A DNA stretch of 38,628 nt from Paenalcaligenes sp035302345 (GCA_035302345.1 DATGSS010000038.1:1-38628), one strand, 5' to 3'; counted from the stretch's first letter, positions 1 to 7,951 are shown. Notes: generated by a model not told the origin, from the letters alone. Numbers and translations: made by a program.

Positions 1-49
1 TTTCACCCGTATCCTTTGTACGGCGATTTATTTTTCGGAGCAAGCCAAT

Positions 50-373
50 ATGACACATGTCGTCACCGAAAACTGCATTAAATGTAAATACACCAGCTGC
101 GTCGATGTCTGCCCCGTTGACTGCTTCCGTGAGGGGCCCAATTTTTTAGTGATTGACCCCGACGAATGCATTGACTGCGCAGTATGCATCCCCGAATGTC
201 CTGCGAACGCTATTTTTGCCGAAGAAGACGTCCCCGAGGATCAACTCCATTTCATTGACTTAAACGCCGAACTAACCCCAGTATTTGGCATGATTAACCG
301 GTCTAGCGACCCCTTGCCTGATGCTGAGGAATGGAATGGCAAACCCGATAAACTCCAATATCTCGAGCGTTAA
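50..373 (+). CDS. fdxA: Seven-iron ferredoxin (3Fe-4S/4Fe-4S), FdxA
   Basis: A 107-residue cytoplasmic electron carrier. The N-terminal half carries the cysteine pattern of Azotobacter-type seven-iron ferredoxins: Cys9, Cys17 and Cys50 fit the 3Fe-4S cluster, and Cys21, Cys40, Cys43 and Cys46 fit the 4Fe-4S cluster, with extra Cys12 and Cys25 as in that family. The acidic C-terminal half (LTPVFGMINRSSDPLPDAEEW region) is the usual FdxA tail. Length is normal. The ATG is preceded by GGAG about 10 bases upstream. The redox partner cannot be deduced here; the next gene downstream is a PHB depolymerase, 234 bases away, probably a separate unit. Recognition of the family is secure; physiological role is unknown. 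Confidence 0.95.
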   Translation: MTHVVTENCIKCKYTSCVDVCPVDCFREGPNFLVIDPDECIDCAVCIPECPANAIFAEEDVPEDQLHFIDLNAELTPVFGMINRSSDPLPDAEEWNGKPDKLQYLER

Positions 374-420
374 TATTTAATAAGATTAACTTTCTGACGC
401 TGTTCTCAGGCTAGCACCGT

Positions 421-451
421 AGGGCCTTGATTGTCGCTACAATGAGGCCCT
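421..451 (+). terminator. Hairpin after fdxA, possible terminator
   Basis: AGGGCCT (421-427) pairs with AGGCCCT (445-451), and ATTGT (430-434) pairs with ACAAT (439-443) around a CGCT loop, with a small internal bulge. It begins 48 bases past the fdxA stop. No T-run follows, so intrinsic termination is uncertain; it may be an mRNA 3' stabilising stem. The rest of the 374-607 gap is AT-rich before phaZ, with no promoter I would defend. Confidence 0.4.
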
Positions 452-607
452 GCTTAGTGCCCCGCGATACGTTGGCATCGGCAGGTCTCCTGATAAACCC
501 TATAGAAAATCTGTAGACAAATTATCCCAAGTTATATACAAGTAATACTTGCACATAACAAAAAAGCCGTACAAAAAGACAAACAGCAACCACTACACGG
601 ATTTTCT

Positions 608-1834
608 ATGCTTTATGACCTACATGAACTGCAACGCAGGTTCCTTGGATCTGTAGCCTCGTTTTCAGATACCGGGGCGCATTTCTTTTCCCACCCATTT
701 AGCCCGTTAGCCTATACCCCTGTATCTAAACAGCTGGCAGCTGGCTACGAGCTATTACACAGGCTGGGCAAGGAATACGAAAAACCTGCCTGGGGGATCG
801 ATACTGTCGAGGTCGATGGCGAGGCCACCCCTGTCAGCATCACAACCTGCATTGAACAGCCATTCTGTCATTTAATCCGTTTTGATCGCGCGCACCCAAA
901 GGCCGCAGAACAGCCATCAGTGCTTATCGTGGCACCGTTATCAGGACACCATGCAACATTACTGCGTGATACCGTGCGCACCATGTTGCAAACCCATAAT
1001 GTCTACGTAACAGACTGGATAGATGCGCGCATGGTTTCACTGGGTGCGGGCTTTTTCTATCTGGATGATTACGTCCAGTATATCCAGGACTTTATCCAGT
1101 ATTTAGGCCCAGACATTCACGTCATGGCTGTATGCCAGCCCACTGTGCCGGTATTGGCTGCGGTCGCGCTGATGGCCCAACAAGACTACCCACACCCCCC
1201 TAAGAGTCTAGTACTGATGGGTGGGCCTATCGACACGCGCGAGTCCCCAACGCAGGTCAATCGGTTGGCCACTACTAAGCCCTATAGTTGGTTTGAAAAT
1301 AATCTGATTCATCGCGTACCGGCGCACTACCCCGGGGCAGGACGCCGTGTTTATCCAGGCTTTTTACAGCATGCAGGGTTTCTCGCTATGAACCCAGATC
1401 GCCATATGTTGTCGCATTATGCTTTTTACCAGCATCTGGTCAAAGGGCAGGACAACGACGCCGAAGCACATAAGCGCTTTTACGACGATTATAATGCGGT
1501 ATTAGATATGCCCGCTGAGTTCTATTTAGATACTATTCAAATCGTTTTCCAAGAGCATTTACTGCCTCGCGGCTTATGGAATATCGGTGGTGAGTTTATC
1601 GACCTGCGCGCCATCAAACACAGTGCTTTATTGACTGTCGAGGGCGAGCTCGATGATATTTCAGGCCAAGGCCAGACGCACGCAGCTCAAAAGCTTTGCT
1701 CTGGAATAGCACATCGCAACAAACAACACATCACAGTTGATGGCAGTGGGCATTATGGTATATTTTCGGGGCGCCGCTGGAGAAATATTGTCTACCCGCA
1801 AATCCGCGATTTTATTGCTGCACACGAGACCTAA
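608..1834 (+). CDS. phaZ: Intracellular poly(3-hydroxybutyrate) depolymerase
   Basis: A 408-residue protein without a signal peptide, resembling the PhaZa1 class of intracellular PHB depolymerases of Ralstonia. It would hydrolyse stored PHB granules to mobilise carbon. The alpha/beta-hydrolase nucleophile elbow reads VMAVCQPT with Cys176 in place of the usual Ser, which is characteristic of this class. Asp349 or Asp350 (GELDD) and His382 (GSGHYG) are well placed for the remaining triad. Length is close to the family norm of about 400-420. The start ATG has only a weak upstream ACGGA. No PHA synthase or phasin gene is in the window, so the storage pathway must be encoded elsewhere. Confidence 0.9.
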   Translation: MLYDLHELQRRFLGSVASFSDTGAHFFSHPFSPLAYTPVSKQLAAGYELLHRLGKEYEKPAWGIDTVEVDGEATPVSITTCIEQPFCHLIRFDRAHPKAAEQPSVLIVAPLSGHHATLLRDTVRTMLQTHNVYVTDWIDARMVSLGAGFFYLDDYVQYIQDFIQYLGPDIHVMAVCQPTVPVLAAVALMAQQDYPHPPKSLVLMGGPIDTRESPTQVNRLATTKPYSWFENNLIHRVPAHYPGAGRRVYPGFLQHAGFLAMNPDRHMLSHYAFYQHLVKGQDNDAEAHKRFYDDYNAVLDMPAEFYLDTIQIVFQEHLLPRGLWNIGGEFIDLRAIKHSALLTVEGELDDISGQGQTHAAQKLCSGIAHRNKQHITVDGSGHYGIFSGRRWRNIVYPQIRDFIAAHET

Positions 1835-1879
1835 ACCAGCGACTGGGTCAGTAGTGTGCAGCCCATCCAAAACACTGGC

Positions 1880-2515
1880 ATGAGCGCATCTACTGACAAA
1901 CTAGTCCAAGCCATTAACGACATTTTACCGCAAACCCAATGCACTCGCTGTGGCTATGACGCCTGTTTACCCTACGCACAGGCCATTGCCACTCAGGGCG
2001 AGGCCATCAATCGCTGCCCACCGGGTGGCGATGAGGGTATCAAAAAACTAGCCCTAATCACTGGGCAACCAGTCACTGCCCTAGATCCCGAATGCGGCAG
2101 TGCAGGTCCGGTCTTGGTCGCGGTGATCGATGAGGCCCATTGCATCGGTTGTACCTTATGTATACAGGCTTGTCCTGTTGACGCCATTATTGGCGCCAAC
2201 AAGCTCATGCACACCATCATCCCAGATTACTGCACAGGGTGTGAGCTATGTGTCGCACCTTGCCCAGTGGATTGTATTGAAATGCAACCTACTGACACCG
2301 AATGGACGCCTGCACTAGCACAGCTAGCACGTCACCGTTACGAACGTCGCCAAGAGCGTCTGAGTCAGGCCCATGGCGAGGATTTGGACACACCTGCAGC
2401 CCGTTTGCTTTCGACCAAACCCGAGCTCACCCCACTGGCAGACTCAGATGCCGATGAACGTCAGGCCCGAATCGCAGCTGCTTTACAGGCAGCCCGAGCG
2501 CGCCGTAAAAAATAA
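1880..2515 (+). CDS. rsxB: RnfB/RsxB-like polyferredoxin
   Basis: An iron-sulfur protein related to subunit B of the Rnf/Rsx electron transport complex. From the ATG at 1880 it has 211 residues. It begins with an Fe-S domain (CTRCGYDAC, then NRCPPGG), followed by two classical 4Fe-4S motifs (CIGCTLCIQACP and CTGCELCVAPCP) and a charged, Ala/Arg-rich tail. The N-terminal membrane helix of enterobacterial RnfB is missing, as in the short betaproteobacterial proteins. An in-frame GTG at 1856 would add eight residues; I prefer the ATG because MSAST...LPQTQC fits the family start. It ends 6 bases before nth and probably shares its transcript. No other rnf genes are visible, so a complete Rnf complex is not implied. 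Confidence 0.85.
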   Translation: MSASTDKLVQAINDILPQTQCTRCGYDACLPYAQAIATQGEAINRCPPGGDEGIKKLALITGQPVTALDPECGSAGPVLVAVIDEAHCIGCTLCIQACPVDAIIGANKLMHTIIPDYCTGCELCVAPCPVDCIEMQPTDTEWTPALAQLARHRYERRQERLSQAHGEDLDTPAARLLSTKPELTPLADSDADERQARIAAALQAARARRKK

Positions 2516-2521
2516 ATACTC

Positions 2522-3157
2522 ATGATGAATGCAGCACAACGCAATGAAATGTTTGCGCGCTTTCAGGCAGCAAACCCTCATCCCACGACCGAATTAGAAT
2601 ACGCCAGCGATTTTCAGCTTCTCATTGCGGTCATCTTATCAGCACAAACCACCGATGTTGCCGTGAATCTGGCCACACGCAAATTTTTCCCTGATTACGG
2701 TACGCCACAAGGAATACTAGACTTGGGCGAAGAAGGGCTGCGTGAATGCATCAAAACCATTGGTTTGTACAGAAACAAGGCCAAGCACGTGATTCGTACC
2801 TGTGAAATCCTGCTAGAAGAGCATAACGGTCAGGTCCCCAATACCCGCAAAGCACTCGAGGCCTTGCCAGGTGTAGGCCGAAAAACCGCTAACGTCGTGC
2901 TCAACACCGCCTTTGGCCAACCCACCATTGCCGTGGATACCCATATCTTTAGGGTTTCCAATCGCACCGGTCTGGCCCCTGGAAAAAACGTCAATCAGGT
3001 CGAGAAAAAACTGCTCGAGGTCATCCCCGAACCCTACCTAAAAGATGCCCACCATTGGTTAATCTTGCATGGGCGATATATTTGTGTGGCACGCAGCCCC
3101 AAATGCAAAGAATGCGGCATTTCTGATCTATGTCAATTTTCAGACAAGAACATTTAG
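2522..3157 (+). CDS. nth: Endonuclease III (DNA glycosylase/AP lyase)
   Basis: A 211-residue base-excision-repair enzyme removing oxidised pyrimidines and cleaving at the resulting abasic site. The helix-hairpin-helix LPGVGRKTANVV contains catalytic Lys121, and Asp139 (AVDTHIFRV) is the conserved aspartate. The C-terminal 4Fe-4S loop has Cys188, Cys195, Cys198 and Cys204 with the C-x6-C-x2-C-x5-C spacing of Nth. Length is typical. It lies 6 bases downstream of the RnfB-like gene, an arrangement common in proteobacteria, suggesting cotranscription. No obvious terminator follows. Confidence 0.96.
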   Translation: MMNAAQRNEMFARFQAANPHPTTELEYASDFQLLIAVILSAQTTDVAVNLATRKFFPDYGTPQGILDLGEEGLRECIKTIGLYRNKAKHVIRTCEILLEEHNGQVPNTRKALEALPGVGRKTANVVLNTAFGQPTIAVDTHIFRVSNRTGLAPGKNVNQVEKKLLEVIPEPYLKDAHHWLILHGRYICVARSPKCKECGISDLCQFSDKNI

Positions 3158-3221
3158 TCACGCAGATGTTTCTCTCTTGCAAAGATTGTTTCTAGCCCTT
3201 TCCTGCATTTGTATCCGTAGC

Positions 3222-3416
3222 AGCCACCACCTAATAAACATCAATCAAGCCCCACAAAAACCCTAATAAGCTTAACCCTAATAAGCTAAACCCTAATGGA
3301 TAGTTATAGGGGCTATGGGCATAATCAGTACATATCAGAAATTCACATAGATCATCCGCACACACCTCACATAACACACCCAACGCGTTTGATTGTGATT
3401 CTTATAGGTGGTGGCT
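3222..3416 (+). repeat. Perfect 12-bp inverted repeat covering the Shine-Dalgarno of the next gene
   Basis: AGCCACCACCTA at 3222-3233 is the exact reverse complement of TAGGTGGTGGCT at 3405-3416. The right arm holds the AGGTGG ribosome-binding site and ends on the base before the ATG at 3417. If both arms are in one transcript, pairing would hide the ribosome-binding site. The 171-base spacer contains a short tandem repeat (3259-3299). The rest of the nth-to-3417 gap has no gene I can support. Confidence 0.6.
3259..3299. repeat. Short tandem repeat, 15-bp unit AACCCTAATAAGCTW
   Basis: Two full units (3259-3273 and 3274-3288) differ only in the last base, and a partial third unit (AACCCTAATGG, 3289-3299) follows. 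It lies in the intergenic region after nth. No function can be assigned. Confidence 0.8.
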
Positions 3417-4085
3417 ATGGATTACCCAGCCCTCGAACTTATTGATTTCCACGCCTGGCAAGATCAAAACACAGGCAACCTCATCCGGGGCCTGAATGCA
3501 CGGGTCGCCCAGGGTGAGACCTTTGCCTTTCTTAGCCGTTGCCCAAAAACCCGACAGCTATTAGTTGACAGCCTCATTGGCCGTCATCCCCATAAACATG
3601 GTTCTATCCGTATACTCAATAGCGAGACCAGCCATCTAGACGAAGAGGCTGTGTACGGCTTTGGGATGATTTATTGCGACCCAGATAGCGGCATTGTGCC
3701 GCACTTAAATTGCGAGGAAAATCTACTCCTACCGCCACTGGGCCCCAATTTGATTGGCGGCGGATTACCGTTACTAGAGATTTTTTTATTATTTCCGAAA
3801 CTCAAAGATTCCCAGCTAGCCCTAAGCAGTAGTCTTGAACCTTGGCTGCGTTTACAACTTAGCTGGGCACGCGCATTGCGAACCGGGGCTAATATCTTAA
3901 TTTTTAAAAACCTGGGTGCCTACTTGGTTGGTGCCCATCTAGAACAGGCTCATGCCCTACTCACACGACTCAACCAACGCAATTACACCATCATCTTGAT
4001 GGAGGCAGAAAACAGCGATCTGCTGCGCTACGTCAATAATCAATACAGCCTGGAAAAGTGGATGCCAGTACCCACATTGCGTTAA
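3417..4085 (+). CDS. Degenerate LivF-like ABC ATPase homologue (probable pseudo-ATPase)
   Basis: An intact 222-residue frame that follows the outline of a LivF-type nucleotide-binding subunit but has lost its catalytic motifs. The fold cues remain: ALELIDF start, NARVAQGETFAFL before the P-loop, VPHLNCEENLLLPP where LivF has LTVEENL, LFPKLK for LFPRL, and a full C-terminal half. The Walker A position reads LSRCPKTRQ instead of GxNGxGKST. The LSGGE signature position reads LSSSLEP. The Walker B position reads ILIFKNLG instead of LLLDEP, so both acidic residues are gone. ATP hydrolysis is therefore unlikely. The start is the ATG at 3417 with AGGTGG five bases upstream; in-frame GTGs at 3408 and 3411 lie inside that site. 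It converges on the intact livF, overlapping it by 4 bases. It could be a regulator or a decaying paralogue. Confidence 0.7.
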   Translation: MDYPALELIDFHAWQDQNTGNLIRGLNARVAQGETFAFLSRCPKTRQLLVDSLIGRHPHKHGSIRILNSETSHLDEEAVYGFGMIYCDPDSGIVPHLNCEENLLLPPLGPNLIGGGLPLLEIFLLFPKLKDSQLALSSSLEPWLRLQLSWARALRTGANILIFKNLGAYLVGAHLEQAHALLTRLNQRNYTIILMEAENSDLLRYVNNQYSLEKWMPVPTLR

Positions 4086-4891
4086 TCATCTTGTGCGGTT
4101 TGGGACTGCTTGTTACCCAAGCCCAGATAACTTTCGATCACGCGTTTGTCATTAGCCAATTCGCTGGCCTCGCCCTGTAGCACAACCGCGCCCGTTTCTA
4201 GCACATACCCATAGTCCGCGATCTGCAATGCTGCACGGGCATTTTGCTCGACCAATAAAATCGAAACACCGCGCGAACGCAGCGCCACAATGGTTTGAAA
4301 AATCTCACTTACAATTAAGGGTGCCAAACCTAGGCTGGGCTCATCGAGCATCAAAACACGTGGCTGGGCCATCAACGCGCGGCCTAATGCCAGCATTTGG
4401 CGTTCACCACCGGATAGCGTGCCGGCTAATTGTCGGCGTCTTTCTTGCAAGCGAGGGAACAGCTGAAAAATATCAGCCAAAGTATCCCGCCATCCTGACA
4501 CGCGCTGTCGATATAAGCGAAAGCCTCCTAACAACAGGTTTTCCTCGACCGTCATACTGGCAAAGAGCTCGCGGCTTTCGGGGACCAGACTAAGCCCCTG
4601 CCCCACACGTTGCTCGACAGACCAATCACTAATCTGTTGATCACGGTAAAAAACATCACCACGTGCATGACCATTGGTAGGTAGATTGCCCATCATGGCA
4701 TTTAGCAAAGTAGATTTACCCGCACCATTAGCCCCAATCACCGTCACAATCGAGCCCTGAGGCACATGCAGCTGGGGACAATCTAACGCGGGTACCGTGC
4801 CATAATGCACATTTAGATCGCGCACTGAAATCAGCGCAGCCCCCTCGTCAGGGCGTACATCTGTTTGCGCGGAATGTGTCTGATTGCTCAT
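4082..4891 (-). CDS. livF: Branched-chain amino-acid-type ABC transporter, ATP-binding subunit LivF (system 1)
   Basis: A 269-residue ATPase of the HAAT (LivF) family that powers uptake through the LivH/LivM pore. Walker A is GANGAGKST, the ABC signature is LSGGERQMLALGRAL, Walker B is VLMLDEPSLGLAP, and the LivF-type LLVEQNA switch is present. It is slightly longer than E. coli LivF through an N-terminal extension of about 20 polar residues. It is the last gene of the minus-strand operon, 27 bases after the livM-livG fusion, and its stop overlaps the stop of the convergent degenerate ATPase. Branched-chain amino acids are the default substrate for the family; the actual substrate is not shown by sequence. 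Confidence 0.93.
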   Translation of the reverse strand: MSNQTHSAQTDVRPDEGAALISVRDLNVHYGTVPALDCPQLHVPQGSIVTVIGANGAGKSTLLNAMMGNLPTNGHARGDVFYRDQQISDWSVEQRVGQGLSLVPESRELFASMTVEENLLLGGFRLYRQRVSGWRDTLADIFQLFPRLQERRRQLAGTLSGGERQMLALGRALMAQPRVLMLDEPSLGLAPLIVSEIFQTIVALRSRGVSILLVEQNARAALQIADYGYVLETGAVVLQGEASELANDKRVIESYLGLGNKQSQTAQDD

Positions 4892-4918
4892 AGTTGTTTA
4901 CCAAAAAATTTCTACAGC

Positions 4919-6787
4919 TTATGCGGTCTCGACCACGCCACCTAAATAAGCCTCGAGCACGTCAGGATTAGACTGGACGCTTTGCGGGGTGCCCTCGGCC
5001 AATTTAGTGCCAAAGTTCATCACCACAATATGATCTGTTAATCCCATCACAAACTCCATATCGTGCTCAACCAGCAGGATACTAACCCCCTCGCTACTGA
5101 GTTGACGCAACACATCGCCCAGAGCTTGTTTCTCGCGGTAACGCAGTCCAGCCGCGGGCTCATCGAGCATCAATAAAATAGGATCACTGGCCAGGGCGCG
5201 TGCAATTTCTAATATACGCTGCTGACCCAAAGCCAAACGGCCTGCGGACTCGTACTGCATATCAAGCAGCCCTACGCGCTGCAGCTGGCGACGCGCCTCG
5301 TGTAATAAGCGCCCTTCGACCCTGCGCTCAGCATGCACAAAGGCACGCAAAACACCGGCTGACTCACGTAGATAAGCCCCTAAAGCGACGTTTTCCAATA
5401 CCGTCATATTGGGTGCCAGCTGTACGTGCTGAAAGCTGCGGCTGATACCTAACTGAGCAATTTGTCGAGCATTGAGATTTTGGATTTCTTGGCCTAAAAA
5501 GCGCACCTCGCCAGAGGTCCGGGGCAGCACCCCGGTAATGAGGTTAAAGCAAGTGCTCTTGCCTGCACCATTAGGACCAATCAAACCAACAATTTCACCT
5601 GCCTTGATGCCAAAGCTCAGATCATTAACTGCTACCAGCCCGCCGAATTCTTTGCGCAACTGATTAAGCTCGAGCACTGGGGTCTCGGCCGGCGGCAAAC
5701 TGCGGTGCTCTAACCCGCCCTCAGAGGAAGGCTGGGCGGTTGACCTCGAGGCATCATCCTGGGTAGGAGTTGTCAACTCGCCCAATTGCAAAGCAGAATA
5801 ACGTTCCTCGTTAGTTAAGGGCTTGCCACCTAAACGCTGCCAGATAAATTCCCAGCCTTGGGCCAAAAATGACCACAGTCCCTGGCTGGCGTATTGCAGG
5901 ATTAAAATCATCAATACCCCGAACACAATCAGCTCGGCATTGATGTTGTCGTCTAAAAAGAGGGGCAAGATATTTTGCAAGCGGTCCTTAATGATCAAGA
6001 TTACACTGGAGCCCAAAACCGCCCCCCACACACTGGATGCCCCGCCAATCACGGCCATAAACAGATACTCAATGCCGTAATTCAACCCAAATGGGCTGGG
6101 GCTAACCGCGCGCTGCATATGTGCATACAGCCAACCTGACACACAGGCTAACAAAGCCGCGTAAATAAATACGATGACCTTGTAACGAGCCGTATTTATG
6201 CCGAAAGACTCGGCCATAGCTCCCCGCTGACGCAAGGCCCGGATTGCACGCCCAGGGCGGGAATGCATCAGGTTATAAGTCGCCCACATGGCCAGTAAAA
6301 CGGCAATCCAAATCAGATAATAAATAGAGCGCCCACGACCAAAAGAAATACCAAACAAATCAATCGCTGGGATACCAGAGATCCCATCGTGCTGGCCCAA
6401 GAAGGCCAAATTGCCAAAGAGATAATAAATGGACAGCGACCAAGCAATGGTCCCTAGAGGCAAATAGTGCCCAGACAAACGCATGGTCACGGTGCCGATA
6501 ATAAACGCAAAAACAGCGGTTAGCACTAACGCCACTACCAACCCTGCCCAGGGCGACCAGCCCATCTGTGTGCTCAGCCAGGCGGTCGTATAGGCCCCAA
6601 TACCCACAAAGGCCGCCTGACCGAATGAGGTCAACCCAGCAACCCCTGTCAAAACCACCAAGCCCAAGACCACCAGACTACTGAGCCCAATATAGTTCAG
6701 CTGCGTGATCCAGAACTCGGGCATCCCAGACCACAAAGGCAGCACGGCCAGTATGACAATCAGGGGCACAAAAATCCAACGTCTCAT
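4919..6787 (-). CDS. livM: LivM-LivG fusion: permease plus ATP-binding domain (system 1)
   Basis: A 622-residue two-domain protein. Residues 1-310 are a LivM-type integral membrane domain with multiple hydrophobic helices and the family loop HSRPGRAIRALRQ (175-187). A polar linker rich in Ser/Thr/Pro (about 320-370) joins it to a LivG-type ATPase. The ATPase has Walker A GPNGAGKST (404-412), the LivG-style signature LALGQQRILEIARAL, Walker B LLMLDEPAAGL and VEHDM. Fusing pore and ATPase fixes their stoichiometry; similar fusions are known in proteobacteria. It starts 3 bases after the livH stop. Compare system 2 at 26614-28346, where the two domains are separate genes. Confidence 0.93.
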   Translation of the reverse strand: MRRWIFVPLIVILAVLPLWSGMPEFWITQLNYIGLSSLVVLGLVVLTGVAGLTSFGQAAFVGIGAYTTAWLSTQMGWSPWAGLVVALVLTAVFAFIIGTVTMRLSGHYLPLGTIAWSLSIYYLFGNLAFLGQHDGISGIPAIDLFGISFGRGRSIYYLIWIAVLLAMWATYNLMHSRPGRAIRALRQRGAMAESFGINTARYKVIVFIYAALLACVSGWLYAHMQRAVSPSPFGLNYGIEYLFMAVIGGASSVWGAVLGSSVILIIKDRLQNILPLFLDDNINAELIVFGVLMILILQYASQGLWSFLAQGWEFIWQRLGGKPLTNEERYSALQLGELTTPTQDDASRSTAQPSSEGGLEHRSLPPAETPVLELNQLRKEFGGLVAVNDLSFGIKAGEIVGLIGPNGAGKSTCFNLITGVLPRTSGEVRFLGQEIQNLNARQIAQLGISRSFQHVQLAPNMTVLENVALGAYLRESAGVLRAFVHAERRVEGRLLHEARRQLQRVGLLDMQYESAGRLALGQQRILEIARALASDPILLMLDEPAAGLRYREKQALGDVLRQLSSEGVSILLVEHDMEFVMGLTDHIVVMNFGTKLAEGTPQSVQSNPDVLEAYLGGVVETA

Positions 6788-6790
6788 GAA

Positions 6791-7837
6791 TCAGTCCTCG
6801 TCATCCATGATTTGCATGCCAAAAGAGCGCCACAGCAACACGGGAATAATCAGCGTAAACACGATGACCTCCTTGTACTGACTGGCCCAAAAGGAAGAGA
6901 AAGCCTCGAGGATACCGACAAATATCGCCCCGATGGCTGTGATGGGATAACTGGCTAACCCCCCAATAATGGCACCGACAAACCCCTTTAAACCAATCAA
7001 GAAACCAGTGTCATAATAAATCGTCGTGACTGGGGCGATTAACATGCCTGAAAACGCCCCCACCGCAGCCGCTAAAAACATGGTGATGCTGCCAGACATC
7101 TGGGTACTAATACCTACCAAACGCGCCCCACGACGATTCACAGCCGTCGCACGCAAAGCACGCCCATATAAAGTCGTGCCAAAAAAGATCCATAAAGCGC
7201 CGATCAAAATAGCGCAAGACGCCAACACAAATAAGGTTTGTGCCGACCACATCATGCCAAACACATCTACCTGCCCGCGCATAAAGGCGGGAGTGCGCCA
7301 ACCCTCGGCCCCAAAAAACACCAAACCCAGACCCGTTAAGGCAAAGTGCAGTGCGACCGATGTAATCAGCAACACCAGCACGCTGGCCTCGGCAAGCGGC
7401 TGATAGATCAGCTTGTACAGCATGGGGCCTAATGGAATCACGACGGCCAAAGAATAAAGCACAGAAATGATCAAGGGGATATCTTTGCCCATCACCAACG
7501 GGCTGATAAGTATGAGCACTACCGGCCAAACCACAGACCAAAGCAATGACATAGCAATCCGCGTGCCTTTACGCTCGGCTGTGTATTTAACGATGTGATA
7601 GATATCCTTGATGGCTACGATGACACCTACAATGAGCAGCAGCCACAAAGTACCTGGCGTACGTCCATTGATGATAAACGCCAACGTCAAAGCACCAAAG
7701 GTGACGAACTCACCTTGGGGGATGAAAATAATGCGGGTGACAGCAAAAACCATCACCAAAGCCAAACCCAACAGCGCATAAATCGCCCCATTGAGCAAGC
7801 CGTCTTGTAACAAAATCAGTAATACGGTGGCATCCAT
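6791..7837 (-). CDS. livH: LivH-type ABC permease (system 1)
   Basis: A 348-residue inner-membrane permease. It begins LLQDGLLNGAIYALLGLALVMVFAVTRI and ends with the conserved GGLASYPITAIGAIFVGILEAF region, both typical of LivH. It is longer than the usual 290-310 residues because of an additional segment at about residues 65-140, with a short basic loop (YTAERKGTR) and further hydrophobic helices. It is separated from livK by 114 bases containing a terminator-like hairpin, and from the LivM-LivG gene by 3 bases, so it is the first gene of the membrane/ATPase part of the operon. Confidence 0.92.
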   Translation of the reverse strand: MDATVLLILLQDGLLNGAIYALLGLALVMVFAVTRIIFIPQGEFVTFGALTLAFIINGRTPGTLWLLLIVGVIVAIKDIYHIVKYTAERKGTRIAMSLLWSVVWPVVLILISPLVMGKDIPLIISVLYSLAVVIPLGPMLYKLIYQPLAEASVLVLLITSVALHFALTGLGLVFFGAEGWRTPAFMRGQVDVFGMMWSAQTLFVLASCAILIGALWIFFGTTLYGRALRATAVNRRGARLVGISTQMSGSITMFLAAAVGAFSGMLIAPVTTIYYDTGFLIGLKGFVGAIIGGLASYPITAIGAIFVGILEAFSSFWASQYKEVIVFTLIIPVLLWRSFGMQIMDDED

Positions 7838-7866
7838 GAATAATCAGATCCAAGCACGAAACAAGC

Positions 7867-7896
7867 AAAAAGGCGCAGTGCCAGCGCACCGCGCCT
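7867..7896 (-). terminator. Intercistronic terminator-like hairpin between livK and livH
   Basis: On the minus strand, AGGCGC (complement of 7891-7896) pairs with GCGCCT (complement of 7871-7876), then one mismatch, then four GC-rich pairs around a 4-base loop. The stem runs straight into TTTTT (complement of 7867-7871). This is a good intrinsic terminator located downstream of livK and before livH. Partial read-through would give more binding protein than permease. Confidence 0.7.
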
Positions 7897-7951
7897 AAAG
7901 GCTACAAGGCAGCATAGCGCCCATGATTATCCCCGATCAGCGAACGGTGAA

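Noticed and set aside
3261..3299. CCCTAA repeats resembling a eukaryotic telomere unit
   Set aside because: The period is 15, not 6 or 7, with fewer than three copies, in a bacterial intergenic region; the resemblance is coincidental.
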